Source: Prevotella sp. (lineage in GTDB: Bacteria > Bacteroidota > Bacteroidia > Bacteroidales > Bacteroidaceae). From it: 64,000 nt of DNA. The stretch's first letter is position 1. The number at the start of each line of letters is the position of its first letter. The notes beneath the pieces were generated by a model. That model ran no database searches and was not told the origin of the DNA. It saw only the letters and a list, made by a program, of their open reading frames with translations. A program made the translations under genes and the position numbers. Positions 51,447-60,272 of the stretch are shown piece by piece. Location of the stretch: contig JAEEJK010000104.1 of the NCBI GenBank assembly GCA_016281815.1, forward strand, positions 62,001 to 126,000, written 5' to 3'.

Positions 51447-51968
51447 TTATTGACATTTCTCCAATTCCTTGATTGGGTTCACTAAGAAAACATGCATTTT
51501 CGGATCCCATCGCCAATCACCCTGTGGGATGATGGTGGGGATGCTGTAGTGCAAGTGTGGTGGTTTGCCTGCCGCATTGCCCGTATCTCCTACTTTGCCG
51601 ATCACAGATTTTTTGGTGACGAAAGCGCCGAAGTGTGTATCTATCTCACTCATGTGGGCATAGTAGTGAAACCGCATTTTAGAACTGAATATCACCACGA
51701 TATTGCCACCTGCGCCATTAGTATGAGCCGCTGCCACAACAATTCCGCCAATGGCGGGATGAATCGCTGTGCCTTTTTTGGCAAAGATGTCAACACCCCG
51801 GTGATTGTGGTCGCCCCATGGATGCCAGAACGATATAGGATTGTAACTCTCCTTGCCACAGCCCTCCACAGGGTTCTGAATCTTTGAGGGCAACAGCATG
51901 TCGACAACTATCAGGACAAGCACTACAACCAGTACGATTTTCAACCATTTTTTGATTTTCCTTTTCAT
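51447..51968 (-). CDS. M23 family metallopeptidase (LytM-like)
   Basis: About 173 residues from the ATG at 51968 (MKRKIKKWLKIVLVVVLVLIV), giving an N-terminal membrane anchor. The Zn site is typical: first His and Asp in HNHRGVDIFAKKGTAIH, and HLHYSIPTIIP with the HxH motif. GAGGNIVVIFSSKMRFHYYAHMS supplies the remaining core. Such enzymes cut peptidoglycan cross-bridges or act as scaffolds. The start of the ORF at 52067 is rejected because the anchor begins at 51968. Confidence 0.9.
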   Translation of the reverse strand: MKRKIKKWLKIVLVVVLVLIVVDMLLPSKIQNPVEGCGKESYNPISFWHPWGDHNHRGVDIFAKKGTAIHPAIGGIVVAAAHTNGAGGNIVVIFSSKMRFHYYAHMSEIDTHFGAFVTKKSVIGKVGDTGNAAGKPPHLHYSIPTIIPQGDWRWDPKMHVFLVNPIKELEKCQ

Positions 51969-51997
51969 GTTTTTACAATAGGGATTAATAGTCTTTA

Positions 51998-52005
51998 CAA
52001 ATATA
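51998..52005 (-). promoter_or_regulatory. -7 element upstream of the M23 peptidase gene
   Basis: On the minus strand TATATTTG then TAAAG, about 30 nt before the ATG at 51968. A second candidate (TACCTTTG) lies ~40 bp further upstream. Confidence 0.5.
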
Positions 52006-52134
52006 ATTACCTCTTTATAGTATAATGATTTGCAGCGATGCAAAGGTAACGCAATTCTGCCCCACATTCATCATTTTGGGTGCTGTCTTGTATGAATCCC
52101 CGTTTCTATTGTATCAAATCATTCTACTTATGAT

Positions 52135-52190
52135 GTTGGCTATTGGCCATTGGCTGTTGGCCGTTGGCTATTGGCTGGGGGCTGTTGGCC
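52135..52190. repeat. GTTGGCT-type heptamer tandem repeat
   Basis: Seven or eight imperfect 7-nt units (ttggcta, ttggcca, ttggctg) in the divergent gap between the M23 and phenylacetate-CoA ligase genes. Same unit as 34653-34770. Confidence 0.8.
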
Positions 52191-52291
52191 CAAACAAAGG
52201 ATTTTTGTTTAGCATAGCGCATTATTTTTTTGTAGATGGGTAAATAAACCAACAAAAAAAACAAAAATCATTTCTTTTCACTTTTTTTTTG

Positions 52292-52299
52292 TACTTTTG
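52292..52299 (+). promoter_or_regulatory. -7 element upstream of the phenylacetate-CoA ligase gene
   Basis: TACTTTTG followed by CCCATG, with the coding ATG 60 bp further on. A perfect TTATCCACA 9-mer lies between them at 52330. Confidence 0.55.
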
Positions 52300-52358
52300 C
52301 CCATGAAACAGTAAACGACAATTCATTTTTTATCCACAAAAGCCGAAAAAATTACATT

Positions 52359-53657
52359 ATGTATTGGAATGAGAGCATTGAATGCATGGACCGCGAGCAA
52401 CTTCGCGAGATCCAGAACCGCCGTCTGAAGAAGATTGTGAACTACTGTTATCACAACACTCCTTTCTATCGCAAGAAATTTCAGGAGATGGACCTCAGTC
52501 CCGATGACATTCAGGGGATTGAAGACATCACCAAATTACCATTTACCGACAAAACTGACCTTCGCGACACCTATCCTTTCGGCCTTGCCGCCGTGCCGAT
52601 GAGTCAGATTGTCCGCATTCATGCCTCCTCAGGTACAACAGGCAAGCCCGTCGTGGTGCTCTACACCCGCAAGGACTTGGCCATGTGGACAGAAGCCATC
52701 TCCCGTGCCTTCACCGCCTATGGTGCCACCAGGAATGACATTTTCCAGATCTCATACGGCTATGGACTTTTCACCGGTGGACTCGGCGCCCATGATGGTG
52801 CCACCAATATCGGAGCCAGTGTCATCCCCATCTCCTCCGGCAACACCCAGAAGCAAATCACACTGATGCACGACTTCGGTGCCACCGCCCTCTGCTGCAC
52901 CCCTTCGTATGCCATGTTCCTCGGAGAGGCCATGCGAGAGTCGGAATGGCCCAGAGAGGAATTCAAACTTCGCTTTGGTGCCTTTGGTGCGGAACCGTGG
53001 ACGGAGAACATGCGTGTGAAACTCGAGGAATCACTGGGCATCAAGGCTTACGACATCTATGGTCTGAGCGAGATCGCCGGTCCTGGCGTAGGCTATGAGT
53101 GCGAATGCCAGCATGGCACCCACCTCAACGAAGACTACTTCTTCCCCGAGATTGTCAACCCAGAGACTGGAGAATCCTTGCCTGAAGGCCAGTTTGGCGA
53201 ACTTTGCTTCACCCATCTGACCAAGGAAGGCATGCCGCTGCTGAGATACCGCACACACGACCTGACGGCCCTTCATTATGAGCGTTGCTCCTGCGGACGC
53301 ACATTGGTGAGGATGGACCGCATCCTCGGCCGCTGCGACGACATGCTGATCATCCGAGGTGTCAACGTATTCCCGTCACAGATAGAGGCCGTCATCCTCA
53401 AGCAAGAGGAATTCGAGCCCCACTTCCTGCTGGAGGTTGACCGCGTGAACAACACTGACACCAGCATGCTCAAGGTGGAAGTCAAGGAAGAATACTTCAC
53501 CGACAATATGTCGGATATGGTGGCTCTTCAGAAGAAACTCGAAGGTGAACTCCGCAGCGTGATCGGAATCGGATTCAAGGTGAAACTTGTCGAGCCTAAG
53601 GGAATTGAACGTTCCACCGGCAAGGCAAAGCGTGTCATCGACAAGAGGAAGATTTGA
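52359..53657 (+). CDS. paaK: phenylacetate-CoA ligase
   Basis: A 432-residue ANL-superfamily adenylate-forming enzyme that activates an aryl acid to its CoA thioester. The phosphate loop is IHASSGTTGKPVVVLYT. FQISYGYGLFTGGLGAH, CTPSYAMFLGEAM and AYDIYGLSEIAGPGV match PaaK. The C-terminal domain has GRCDDMLIIRGVNVFPSQIE and ends ERSTGKAKRVIDKRKI with the catalytic Lys. The natural substrate in anaerobic gut or oral Bacteroidales may be phenylacetate or indole-acetate; this is inference. It pairs with the ACT gene. Confidence 0.9.
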   Translation: MYWNESIECMDREQLREIQNRRLKKIVNYCYHNTPFYRKKFQEMDLSPDDIQGIEDITKLPFTDKTDLRDTYPFGLAAVPMSQIVRIHASSGTTGKPVVVLYTRKDLAMWTEAISRAFTAYGATRNDIFQISYGYGLFTGGLGAHDGATNIGASVIPISSGNTQKQITLMHDFGATALCCTPSYAMFLGEAMRESEWPREEFKLRFGAFGAEPWTENMRVKLEESLGIKAYDIYGLSEIAGPGVGYECECQHGTHLNEDYFFPEIVNPETGESLPEGQFGELCFTHLTKEGMPLLRYRTHDLTALHYERCSCGRTLVRMDRILGRCDDMLIIRGVNVFPSQIEAVILKQEEFEPHFLLEVDRVNNTDTSMLKVEVKEEYFTDNMSDMVALQKKLEGELRSVIGIGFKVKLVEPKGIERSTGKAKRVIDKRKI

Positions 53658-53678
53658 GTGAAGAGTGAAGAGTGAAGA
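53655..53678. repeat. AGTGAAG heptamer repeat at the paaK stop
   Basis: Three exact copies of gagtgaa directly after, and overlapping, the TGA stop of the ligase gene. Another gene-end heptamer run. Confidence 0.7.
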
Positions 53679-53706
53679 ATATTAATTTAATCAACCAATA
53701 AGACCT

Positions 53707-54132
53707 ATGTTAGCAAAGCAATTATCCATTTTTTTGGAAAACAAGTCAGGCCGCCTGACTGAGGTGACCGAGGTGTTGGGCCAAGCAGGTGTCAACCTGT
53801 CCGCCATGAGCATCGCCGACAACTCCGACTTCGGCATCCTGCGCTGCATCGTCAGCGACCCCGACCTGGGTTACAAAGTACTGAAAGACGCACATTTTAC
53901 CGTCAAACTCACCGATGTGATCGGGTTCACATGTCCCAACACGCCAGGTTCGCTGGCTGTAGTCCTCAAATGCCTCTCCGACGCCGGCGTTTTCATCGAG
54001 TATATGTACTCCTTCAGCAACGGAGACGGTGCCAATGTGGTCATCCGCCCCTCTGACCTCAAACTATGTGACCAAATCCTTGAGTCCAAAAAAGTAGACC
54101 TCATCGCCGCAAGCGACCTTTACAAACTCTAA
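53707..54132 (+). CDS. tandem ACT-domain protein
   Basis: A 141-residue protein made of two ACT domains: the first with [20 protein letters not shown] and the second with [20 protein letters not shown]. The family regularly sits directly behind paaK in Bacteroidetes and probably senses amino acids or aromatic acids for that pathway. It lies 49 nt after the ligase and 10 nt before the GH94 gene. Regulatory target not known. Confidence 0.85.
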   Translation: MLAKQLSIFLENKSGRLTEVTEVLGQAGVNLSAMSIADNSDFGILRCIVSDPDLGYKVLKDAHFTVKLTDVIGFTCPNTPGSLAVVLKCLSDAGVFIEYMYSFSNGDGANVVIRPSDLKLCDQILESKKVDLIAASDLYKL

Positions 54133-54142
54133 ACTATCAGAC

Positions 54143-56587
54143 ATGACTAACAAAAAATACGGATATTTCGATGACGCCAACCGTGAGTATGTCATCACCG
54201 ACCCCCAGACCCCATGGCCCTGGATCAACTATCTGGGCAATGAGGATTTCTTCTCACTTATCAGCAACACGGCAGGAGGCTACTCCTTCTACAAAGATGC
54301 CAAATTCCGCCGTCTGACCCGTTATCGCTACAACAACGTACCGATGGACAACGGCGGCCGGTATTTCTACATCAAAGACGGTTCGACGGTATGGAACCCC
54401 GGTTGGAAACCCTGCAAGACCCCGCTCGACTTTTATGAGTGCCGCCATGGTATGAACTACACCCGTCTGACCGGGCGCAAGGACGGCATCGAGGCCAGCG
54501 TGCTCTTCTTTGTCCCGTTGAAGAGTTGGTGCGAGGTGCAGAAACTCACCCTGAGCAACACCACCGACAAGGTGAGAAAGATACAACTTTTCTCCTTTGA
54601 GGAGTGGTGTCTGTGGAATGCCGCCACCGATATGGAGAATTTCCAGCGCAACTTCTCTACCGGCGAGGTGGAGATCGAAGGCTCGGTCATCTATCACAAG
54701 ACGGAGTATCGTGAGCGCCGCAACCACTACGCCTATTACAGCGTCAACGTGCCGATTGACGGATTTGACACCGACCGTGAGACCTTCGTAGGCCTATACA
54801 ACGGATTCGACCATCCCGATGCCGTATTCGAAGGCCGTCCGCGCAATTCCCACGCACACGGCTGGAGTCCCATCGCCTCCCATTATATAGAGGTGGAACT
54901 GCAGCCCGGCGAAAGCCGCGACTTCATTTTCGTGCTGGGGTATGTGGAGAACGAGCAGGAAGAGAAATTCATCGCTCCGAAAGTCATCAACAAGAAAAAG
55001 GCCCTGGACACCATCGCACGTTTTGACACGACGGAGAAGGTAGACGCAGCCTTCCGCGAACTGAACGAGTATTGGGATGACTTGCTCGACATCTATGTCG
55101 CCGACACCGGCAACGAGAAACTCGACCGCATGGTAAATATTTGGAACCAGTATCAGTGTATGGTGACCTTCTGCATGTCACGTTCAGCCTCGTTCTTCGA
55201 GAGCGGAATCGGACGAGGCATGGGCTTCCGTGACTCCAACCAAGACCTGGTGGGATTTGTTCACCAGATACCCGAGCGTGCCCGCCAGCGAATCATCGAC
55301 ATCGCATCGACACAATTCCCCGACGGAGGATGCTACCACCAGTATCAGCCCCTCACCAAACGAGGCAACAACGACATCGGTGGCGGTTTCAACGACGACC
55401 CCTGTTGGCTGATCTTCGGCACAGTGGCCTACATCAAGGAGACGGGCGATTTCTCCATCCTCGACGAGATGGTGCCGTTCGACAACCAGGAAGGCAGCGA
55501 AGTGCCCCTGATGGAGCACCTGCGTGTATCGTTCAATCATGTGGTCGACAATCTCGGTCCTCATCAGTTGCCACTGATAGGCCGTGCCGACTGGAATGAC
55601 TGTCTCAACCTGAACTGTTTCTCATGGGATCCCAATGAGTCGTTCCAAACCACCGAGAACAAGACGGAAGGCTCTCAGGCCGAGAGTCTGATGATCGCAG
55701 GCCTCTTTGTGGTGACAGGAAAGGAATATGCCGCCCTTTGCCGCCGCATCGGCGACGACGCAGAGGCCGAGCGCGCCCAGAAGCACATCGACGCCATGGA
55801 GGAAGCCGTGAAACGCGACGGATGGGACGGAGAATGGTATCTCCGCGCCTATGACTTCTATGGCAGGAAAATCGGTTCGAAGGAGAACGAAGAGGGCAAG
55901 ATCTTCATTGAGAGTCAAGGATGGTGCACCATGGCTGGCATCGGCGCCGAGGAAGGGATGGTGGACAAGTCGCTTGACTCGGTGAAGAAATACCTGGAGT
56001 GTGAGCACGGCATCGTGCTCAACAACCCCGCCTTCACCCGTTATATCTACGAGTACGGCGAGATCAGCAGTTATCCGGAAGGCTACAAGGAGAATGCCGG
56101 CATCTTCTGCCACAACAATCCCTGGGTCATCATCGGCGAGACCCTCGCGGGCCGTGGCGATGATGCATGGAGCCACTACCGCAAGATTCTGCCCAGTTAT
56201 GTGGAGGAGAAATACAGCACGCTGCACAAAGTGGAGCCCTACGTCAACTGCCAGATGGTGGCCGGAAAGGATGCCGCCCGTCCCGGTGAGGGCAAGAACA
56301 GTTGGCTGACAGGCACAGCCGCCTGGATGTGGCTGACCGTGAGCCAGTATATCCTTGGCATCAAGCCCGATTACGACGGACTGCTCATCGACCCATGCGT
56401 ACCCTCCACCGCCCAGGAGTTCTCCGTGAAGCGTAAGTTCCGTGACGCGGAGTACCGCATCCGCATCTCCAATCCCAAGGGAGTCAACCGCGGAGTGCTC
56501 ACTGTCGAGGTGGATGGTGCCCTGATTGACAGCAATGTCATCCCCTATGAGCCAGGCAGCCACGAAGTGACTGTGGTGATGGGATAA
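54143..56587 (+). CDS. GH94 family glycoside phosphorylase (cellobiose phosphorylase-like)
   Basis: An 814-residue cytoplasmic enzyme. The N-terminal beta domain starts [20 protein letters not shown] and contains [20 protein letters not shown]. The (alpha/alpha)6 barrel has [19 protein letters not shown], the general acid region in [19 protein letters not shown] and a C-terminal [20 protein letters not shown]. Phosphorolysis of beta-glucosides such as cellobiose or cellodextrin would give a sugar-1-phosphate. No transporter or GH partner lies in the operon. Confidence 0.9.
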   Translation: MTNKKYGYFDDANREYVITDPQTPWPWINYLGNEDFFSLISNTAGGYSFYKDAKFRRLTRYRYNNVPMDNGGRYFYIKDGSTVWNPGWKPCKTPLDFYECRHGMNYTRLTGRKDGIEASVLFFVPLKSWCEVQKLTLSNTTDKVRKIQLFSFEEWCLWNAATDMENFQRNFSTGEVEIEGSVIYHKTEYRERRNHYAYYSVNVPIDGFDTDRETFVGLYNGFDHPDAVFEGRPRNSHAHGWSPIASHYIEVELQPGESRDFIFVLGYVENEQEEKFIAPKVINKKKALDTIARFDTTEKVDAAFRELNEYWDDLLDIYVADTGNEKLDRMVNIWNQYQCMVTFCMSRSASFFESGIGRGMGFRDSNQDLVGFVHQIPERARQRIIDIASTQFPDGGCYHQYQPLTKRGNNDIGGGFNDDPCWLIFGTVAYIKETGDFSILDEMVPFDNQEGSEVPLMEHLRVSFNHVVDNLGPHQLPLIGRADWNDCLNLNCFSWDPNESFQTTENKTEGSQAESLMIAGLFVVTGKEYAALCRRIGDDAEAERAQKHIDAMEEAVKRDGWDGEWYLRAYDFYGRKIGSKENEEGKIFIESQGWCTMAGIGAEEGMVDKSLDSVKKYLECEHGIVLNNPAFTRYIYEYGEISSYPEGYKENAGIFCHNNPWVIIGETLAGRGDDAWSHYRKILPSYVEEKYSTLHKVEPYVNCQMVAGKDAARPGEGKNSWLTGTAAWMWLTVSQYILGIKPDYDGLLIDPCVPSTAQEFSVKRKFRDAEYRIRISNPKGVNRGVLTVEVDGALIDSNVIPYEPGSHEVTVVMG

Positions 56588-56618
56588 AGAAATCCTGATA
56601 TCCTTCATTTCAAATATC

Positions 56619-56676
56619 AACACTGAGTTACAGAGATACAGAGTTTATAACCTCTGTGTCTCTGTATCTTTGTGTT
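56619..56676. repeat. inverted repeat of the CACAGAGATACAG family
   Basis: Arms of 25 nt (aacactgagttacagag... and its near-complement ...ctctgtatctttgtgtt), about 21 of 25 paired, with an 8-nt loop, 31 bp after the GH94 stop. The arm sequence recurs singly at 3025. It may end the GH94 transcript. Confidence 0.65.
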
Positions 56677-56726
56677 TCAATTTTTTTATGAATATGTAGT
56701 GCAAGACAAATAATTACGTTTTTGTT

Positions 56727-56756
56727 TTGCATTGCACTTGTTTTGTATTACCTTTG
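56727..56756 (+). promoter_or_regulatory. Bacteroidetes sigma promoter for the thiamine operon
   Basis: TTG (56727), 19 nt, TACCTTTG (56749-56756), followed by CACCC. The riboswitch starts about 15 nt downstream. Confidence 0.65.
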
Positions 56757-56772
56757 CACCCGATTTGCAGAG

Positions 56773-56855
56773 CGCAAGTTAAGGGGTGCCCGATATTTCG
56801 GGCTGAGATCAGACCCTCTGACCTGATCCGGGTAATGCCGGCGTAGGAATTCATT
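56773..56855 (+). promoter_or_regulatory. TPP riboswitch (THI element)
   Basis: Conserved parts in order: aaggggtgcc, the P3-side ggctgagatcagaccc, then acctgatccgggtaatgccg and gcgtaggaa. These are the thi-box core. It sits about 40 nt before the ATG of the TonB receptor gene, so excess thiamine pyrophosphate should shut off the receptor and PnuT. Confidence 0.95.
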
Positions 56856-56895
56856 CTTCCTTCCCCCTTATTGTATATATCATAATAAGGTATTC

Positions 56896-59274
56896 ATGAA
56901 AAAAATATTTTTGTCAGCCATCGCTTGTCTCTCCGCCGCGGGAGTCATGGCGCAGGACATTGACTCTCTACGGTTGGAACAACTGCATGAGGTAGTGATA
57001 AAAGGCGTGAGAGCACAAAAAGACGCGCCCTACGCTGTGGCCCACATCAAGAAAGCAGAGTTGCAGGAATTCTCCAAGACGGGACAGGAACTGCCCTTCC
57101 TTTTCTCACAGACACCAGGTGTGCTGGCATGGAGCGAGAACGGTCTCGGCACCGGCACCACCTACATGCGCATACGTGGTGCAGGTGACTCACGCATCAA
57201 CGTCACTCTCGACGGTGTTCCTCTCAACTCCCCCGAGGACCAATGTGTATTTTGGGCCAACATGAACAGTTATGCCTCTCTGCTCGGCAGTGTTCAAATA
57301 CAGCGAGGCGTGGGCTCATCGACCAACGGAGACGGCGCATTCGGCGGAAGCATCTCACTCTCATCAAAGGCAGCCTCAGACATTCCCTCCGCAGAACTCA
57401 GCGCCAGTTACGGGTCGTTCAACACCTACAACATCGGTGGGGCATTCAACACCGGACTGCTTTGGAACCATGTTGTCTTCGACGGAGCCTACCATGAGAC
57501 CAACACCGATGGATTCATCCATGGAACAAGCGGACGCTCAGGCAGTTACTATGGCAGCATCAGATACCTGACCGACAAGTTCATCATCAGATACAAGAAT
57601 TTCGGCAACTTCGAGAAGACGGGACAGGCATGGAACGGAGTGACTGCCGGCGACAACGACCTCTCGCTCATGGACGGGACATACGGTGCGCATACCGGTA
57701 TCCGTACCTACAAAGACCTCTACAATGCCGGTCTCGGGAAATACAACACCCTTTACGAGACACTGGCATACGATGCCGACGGCAATTTCGCGAAGGATGC
57801 GAAAGGTAACTATGTCACACAGCGTTATGTCACCGGCAATGGAAAACTGTGGCGGCAGGCGACCGACAATTTCTGGCAGAGCCACAACATCCTCTCCTTC
57901 ACATGGGATGTCAATCCCCATCTGAACACGACCGCCTCTATCCACTACACCCATGGCTATGGCTATTACAATGAGTTTAGGTACAACAACAAACTGAAGA
58001 AGTTCGGCCTCGCCAACTTCACCACCAGCGACGGGAAGACGGTGAAGCGCACCGACTTCATCCGCAAGAAAGGCATCAGTCAGGACACTTACGGTCTTGT
58101 GTGGAACGCCAACTACAAGGCAGAGCGCTGGGACATCATGAGCGGTGTCTCCCTCCAGCGCTTCAGCGGCAACCACTTCGGGCACCTCACCTACATCGCC
58201 CATCCCGAACTAAGCAAGAAACTGCTCTCCGGCGGGAAATACCAGTATTATGACTCCGATGCCAATAAAGATGACTACAGCGGATATGTCAAGGCCGCCT
58301 ATTATCTCACCTCCACCCTGAGCGTGTTCGGTGATGTACAGTACCGCCATGTGAACTATACCACCGACGGCATCAACGACAAGTTCTATGAGAACGAGGA
58401 CGGCACCTACACCAACCAGCGCATTGACATCAACAAGAAATATGACTTTGCCAACATCAAGGGCGGATTGAGTTACCATACAGACCATCACCGCGCTTAT
58501 CTCTCGGCAGCGACCAGCAACAGGGAACCCGAGCGCAACAACTTCACCGACAACGGCAGTTACCCTGCTCCCAAACCAGAGAAACTGCTTGATTTCGAGG
58601 CAGGTTACAACTACAGCGGACAGCACTGGCGCGCAGGGGTCAACCTCTATTACATGGACTACACCAACCAGTTTGTGCAAACCGGAGAGGTAAGTGACAT
58701 CGGCGAGGCTCTGACCACCAACATCAAGGACTCCTACCGCATGGGCGTGGAGGTGACCGCAGAAGTAGACCTCACCCCATGGCTCACCCTCGAAGGCAAT
58801 GCCGCCCTGAGCAAGAACAAGATCAAGGATTTCGACGAAGTGGTGGAAGACTGGGACAATGGCAGCCAAACCATCCATTATGACAACTCGACGCTCGCCT
58901 TCTCCCCCTCCGCCATTCTCAACGGTTTTGTTCGTCTGCACCACAGAGGATGGCAGGCCATCTGGCACACCAACTATGTGAGCCGGCAGTATCTGGACAA
59001 CACGGAGAACACCGACCGCTCACTGCCCTGCTACAGCACATCCAATGTCAACCTCAGTTATACATCCAAGGTGAGCAAAGCCCTCGGTCTGAAGGAGGTG
59101 ACCATCGGCATGAATTTCCACAACATCTTCAGCCGCAGATATGCCGCCAGCGGTTGGGTATACTCAGCCATCTGCGACAGTTATGGTCATCCCAACGACA
59201 ACCGTTACTATCAGATAGGATTCATCCCCATGGCCGGCTTTACCGCCATGGGTAATGTGACACTCAAATTTTAA
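56896..59274 (+). CDS. TonB-dependent outer-membrane receptor, thiamine-regulated
   Basis: A 792-residue receptor. A signal (LSAIACLSAAGVMAQD) and a TonB-box-like EQLHEVVIKGVRAQKDAPYA are followed by the plug domain (LPFLFSQTPGVLAWSENGLG, YMRIRGAGDSRINVTLDGVP). The barrel has many aromatic strands and ends GFTAMGNVTLKF with a terminal Phe. The riboswitch upstream and the PnuT-type gene downstream point to uptake of thiamine or a precursor. It is smaller than SusC-like receptors and has no SusD partner. Confidence 0.9.
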   Translation: MKKIFLSAIACLSAAGVMAQDIDSLRLEQLHEVVIKGVRAQKDAPYAVAHIKKAELQEFSKTGQELPFLFSQTPGVLAWSENGLGTGTTYMRIRGAGDSRINVTLDGVPLNSPEDQCVFWANMNSYASLLGSVQIQRGVGSSTNGDGAFGGSISLSSKAASDIPSAELSASYGSFNTYNIGGAFNTGLLWNHVVFDGAYHETNTDGFIHGTSGRSGSYYGSIRYLTDKFIIRYKNFGNFEKTGQAWNGVTAGDNDLSLMDGTYGAHTGIRTYKDLYNAGLGKYNTLYETLAYDADGNFAKDAKGNYVTQRYVTGNGKLWRQATDNFWQSHNILSFTWDVNPHLNTTASIHYTHGYGYYNEFRYNNKLKKFGLANFTTSDGKTVKRTDFIRKKGISQDTYGLVWNANYKAERWDIMSGVSLQRFSGNHFGHLTYIAHPELSKKLLSGGKYQYYDSDANKDDYSGYVKAAYYLTSTLSVFGDVQYRHVNYTTDGINDKFYENEDGTYTNQRIDINKKYDFANIKGGLSYHTDHHRAYLSAATSNREPERNNFTDNGSYPAPKPEKLLDFEAGYNYSGQHWRAGVNLYYMDYTNQFVQTGEVSDIGEALTTNIKDSYRMGVEVTAEVDLTPWLTLEGNAALSKNKIKDFDEVVEDWDNGSQTIHYDNSTLAFSPSAILNGFVRLHHRGWQAIWHTNYVSRQYLDNTENTDRSLPCYSTSNVNLSYTSKVSKALGLKEVTIGMNFHNIFSRRYAASGWVYSAICDSYGHPNDNRYYQIGFIPMAGFTAMGNVTLKF

Positions 59275-59279
59275 GCATC

Positions 59280-59891
59280 ATGCTTGATTTTCTGCAAGCC
59301 CACTGGCTAGACATGCTGACCACGGTGCTCGGACTGGCTTACATCCTGCTCGAGTACCATGCCAGCATCTGGCTGTGGGCAGTGGGATTCGCGATGCAGA
59401 GTTTAGGCATTGTCCTCTATTACCAAAAGGGGCTGTATGCCGACTGCGGCATGGAATTCTACTATCTTGCCATGACGGTGTATGGTTATTTGCACTGGAT
59501 CAAATCTTCCGGCCATGACGGTAAATCATCCGGCAGTGACGGAAAGTCCAAGAAAGAAAGACCCGTCACGCATTTTCCCGCAAGATTGGCATTGATTTGG
59601 CTTTTTGTCACCTTGACAGTATGGGGAGTGCTTTATTGGTTCCTCTCCACTTACACCGACTCCAGTGTGCCCCTGGCCGATTCCTTCACCACCTCCCTGT
59701 CTTTTGTCGGAATATGGGCTCTGGCACGGAAGTATCTTGAGCAATGGCTGATATGGATAGTGGTCGATGTGGTCACCTGCATCCTCTATTACTACAAGGA
59801 TATTCCCTTCAAGGGAAGCCTGTATGCCCTGTATGTCGTGATAGCCATATTCGGATACAGGAAGTGGCGAAAGATGATGCAGGAAGCGTGA
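59280..59891 (+). CDS. pnuT: PnuC-family transporter, probable thiamine transporter PnuT
   Basis: A 203-residue inner-membrane protein with about seven helices. The family region WLDMLTTVLGLAYILLEYHASIW and YQKGLYADCGMEFYYLAMTVYGYLHW match PnuC/PnuT. WLIWIVVDVVTCILYYYKDI follows near the C-terminus. Location 5 nt after the thiamine receptor and under the TPP riboswitch makes vitamin B1 more likely than NMN. The thiamine kinase gene that often follows in Bacteroides is absent here; a small RNA region comes next. Confidence 0.85.
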   Translation: MLDFLQAHWLDMLTTVLGLAYILLEYHASIWLWAVGFAMQSLGIVLYYQKGLYADCGMEFYYLAMTVYGYLHWIKSSGHDGKSSGSDGKSKKERPVTHFPARLALIWLFVTLTVWGVLYWFLSTYTDSSVPLADSFTTSLSFVGIWALARKYLEQWLIWIVVDVVTCILYYYKDIPFKGSLYALYVVIAIFGYRKWRKMMQEA

Positions 59892-59970
59892 ATGACCATC
59901 AGCAAGAAGCCGTTGTTTGCGCGCACATTGTTAATTTTTGTCTTTTTGGGGAACAAAGTGATAGATTGAC

Positions 59971-60001
59971 TTGCATAAGCCGCTCCAAAAGCGTATCTTT
60001 G
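59971..60001 (+). promoter_or_regulatory. strong Bacteroidetes promoter for the orphan RNA
   Basis: TTG (59971-59973), a 20-nt spacer, TATCTTTG (59994-60001), the best-spaced promoter in the window. No protein gene follows on this strand. Confidence 0.7.
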
Positions 60002-60005
60002 CAGT

Positions 60006-60193
60006 GTCATAAAGCTGAAAGGCGTGATGCCTTATTATTTTGTTAGCAAAGATAAAACTAAGACAATAATAATTTTCGCTAAAAACATCTCACATCTGTG
60101 AGGTGGTCCACTCGTGAGAGTCGATATCTTTGAGTTAATTTATTTAGTAAGTTATATACATGCACCCAGTCGTGAGACTAGGTGCATGTTTTT
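60006..60193 (+). ncRNA. candidate small RNA beside dnaA
   Basis: About 188 nt from a predicted promoter to a terminator hairpin, in a 381-bp gap with no ORF. Foldable parts: aaggcgtgatgcctt hairpin; a long AU stem (ttattatt... / ...aataataa) enclosing a purine-rich bubble; ctcacatctgtgag; actcgtgagagt; then the terminator. Its length and the layout of a long bulged stem recall 6S RNA or the Bacteroidales RNA motifs, but I cannot assign a family by eye. Confidence 0.55.
60159..60193 (+). terminator. terminator of the candidate small RNA
   Basis: Stem catgcacccagt / actaggtgcatg (one mismatch) with the loop cgtgag, then TTTTT. It lies 80 bp before the end of the convergent dnaA gene. Confidence 0.8.
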
Positions 60194-60272
60194 CTATATG
60201 GACGCATAATGAAAAAAGGGCACGCTTGCAAGCGTGTCCCTTTTCATGAAGCATAATGTGAAAATGAAGAGC

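Noticed and set aside
52330-52338. Perfect TTATCCACA DnaA box
   Set aside because: Single occurrence in a leader region, no cluster; expected by chance in a 64-kb AT-rich window.
55622-56623. 333-codon minus-strand ORF
   Set aside because: Shadow of the GH94 gene.
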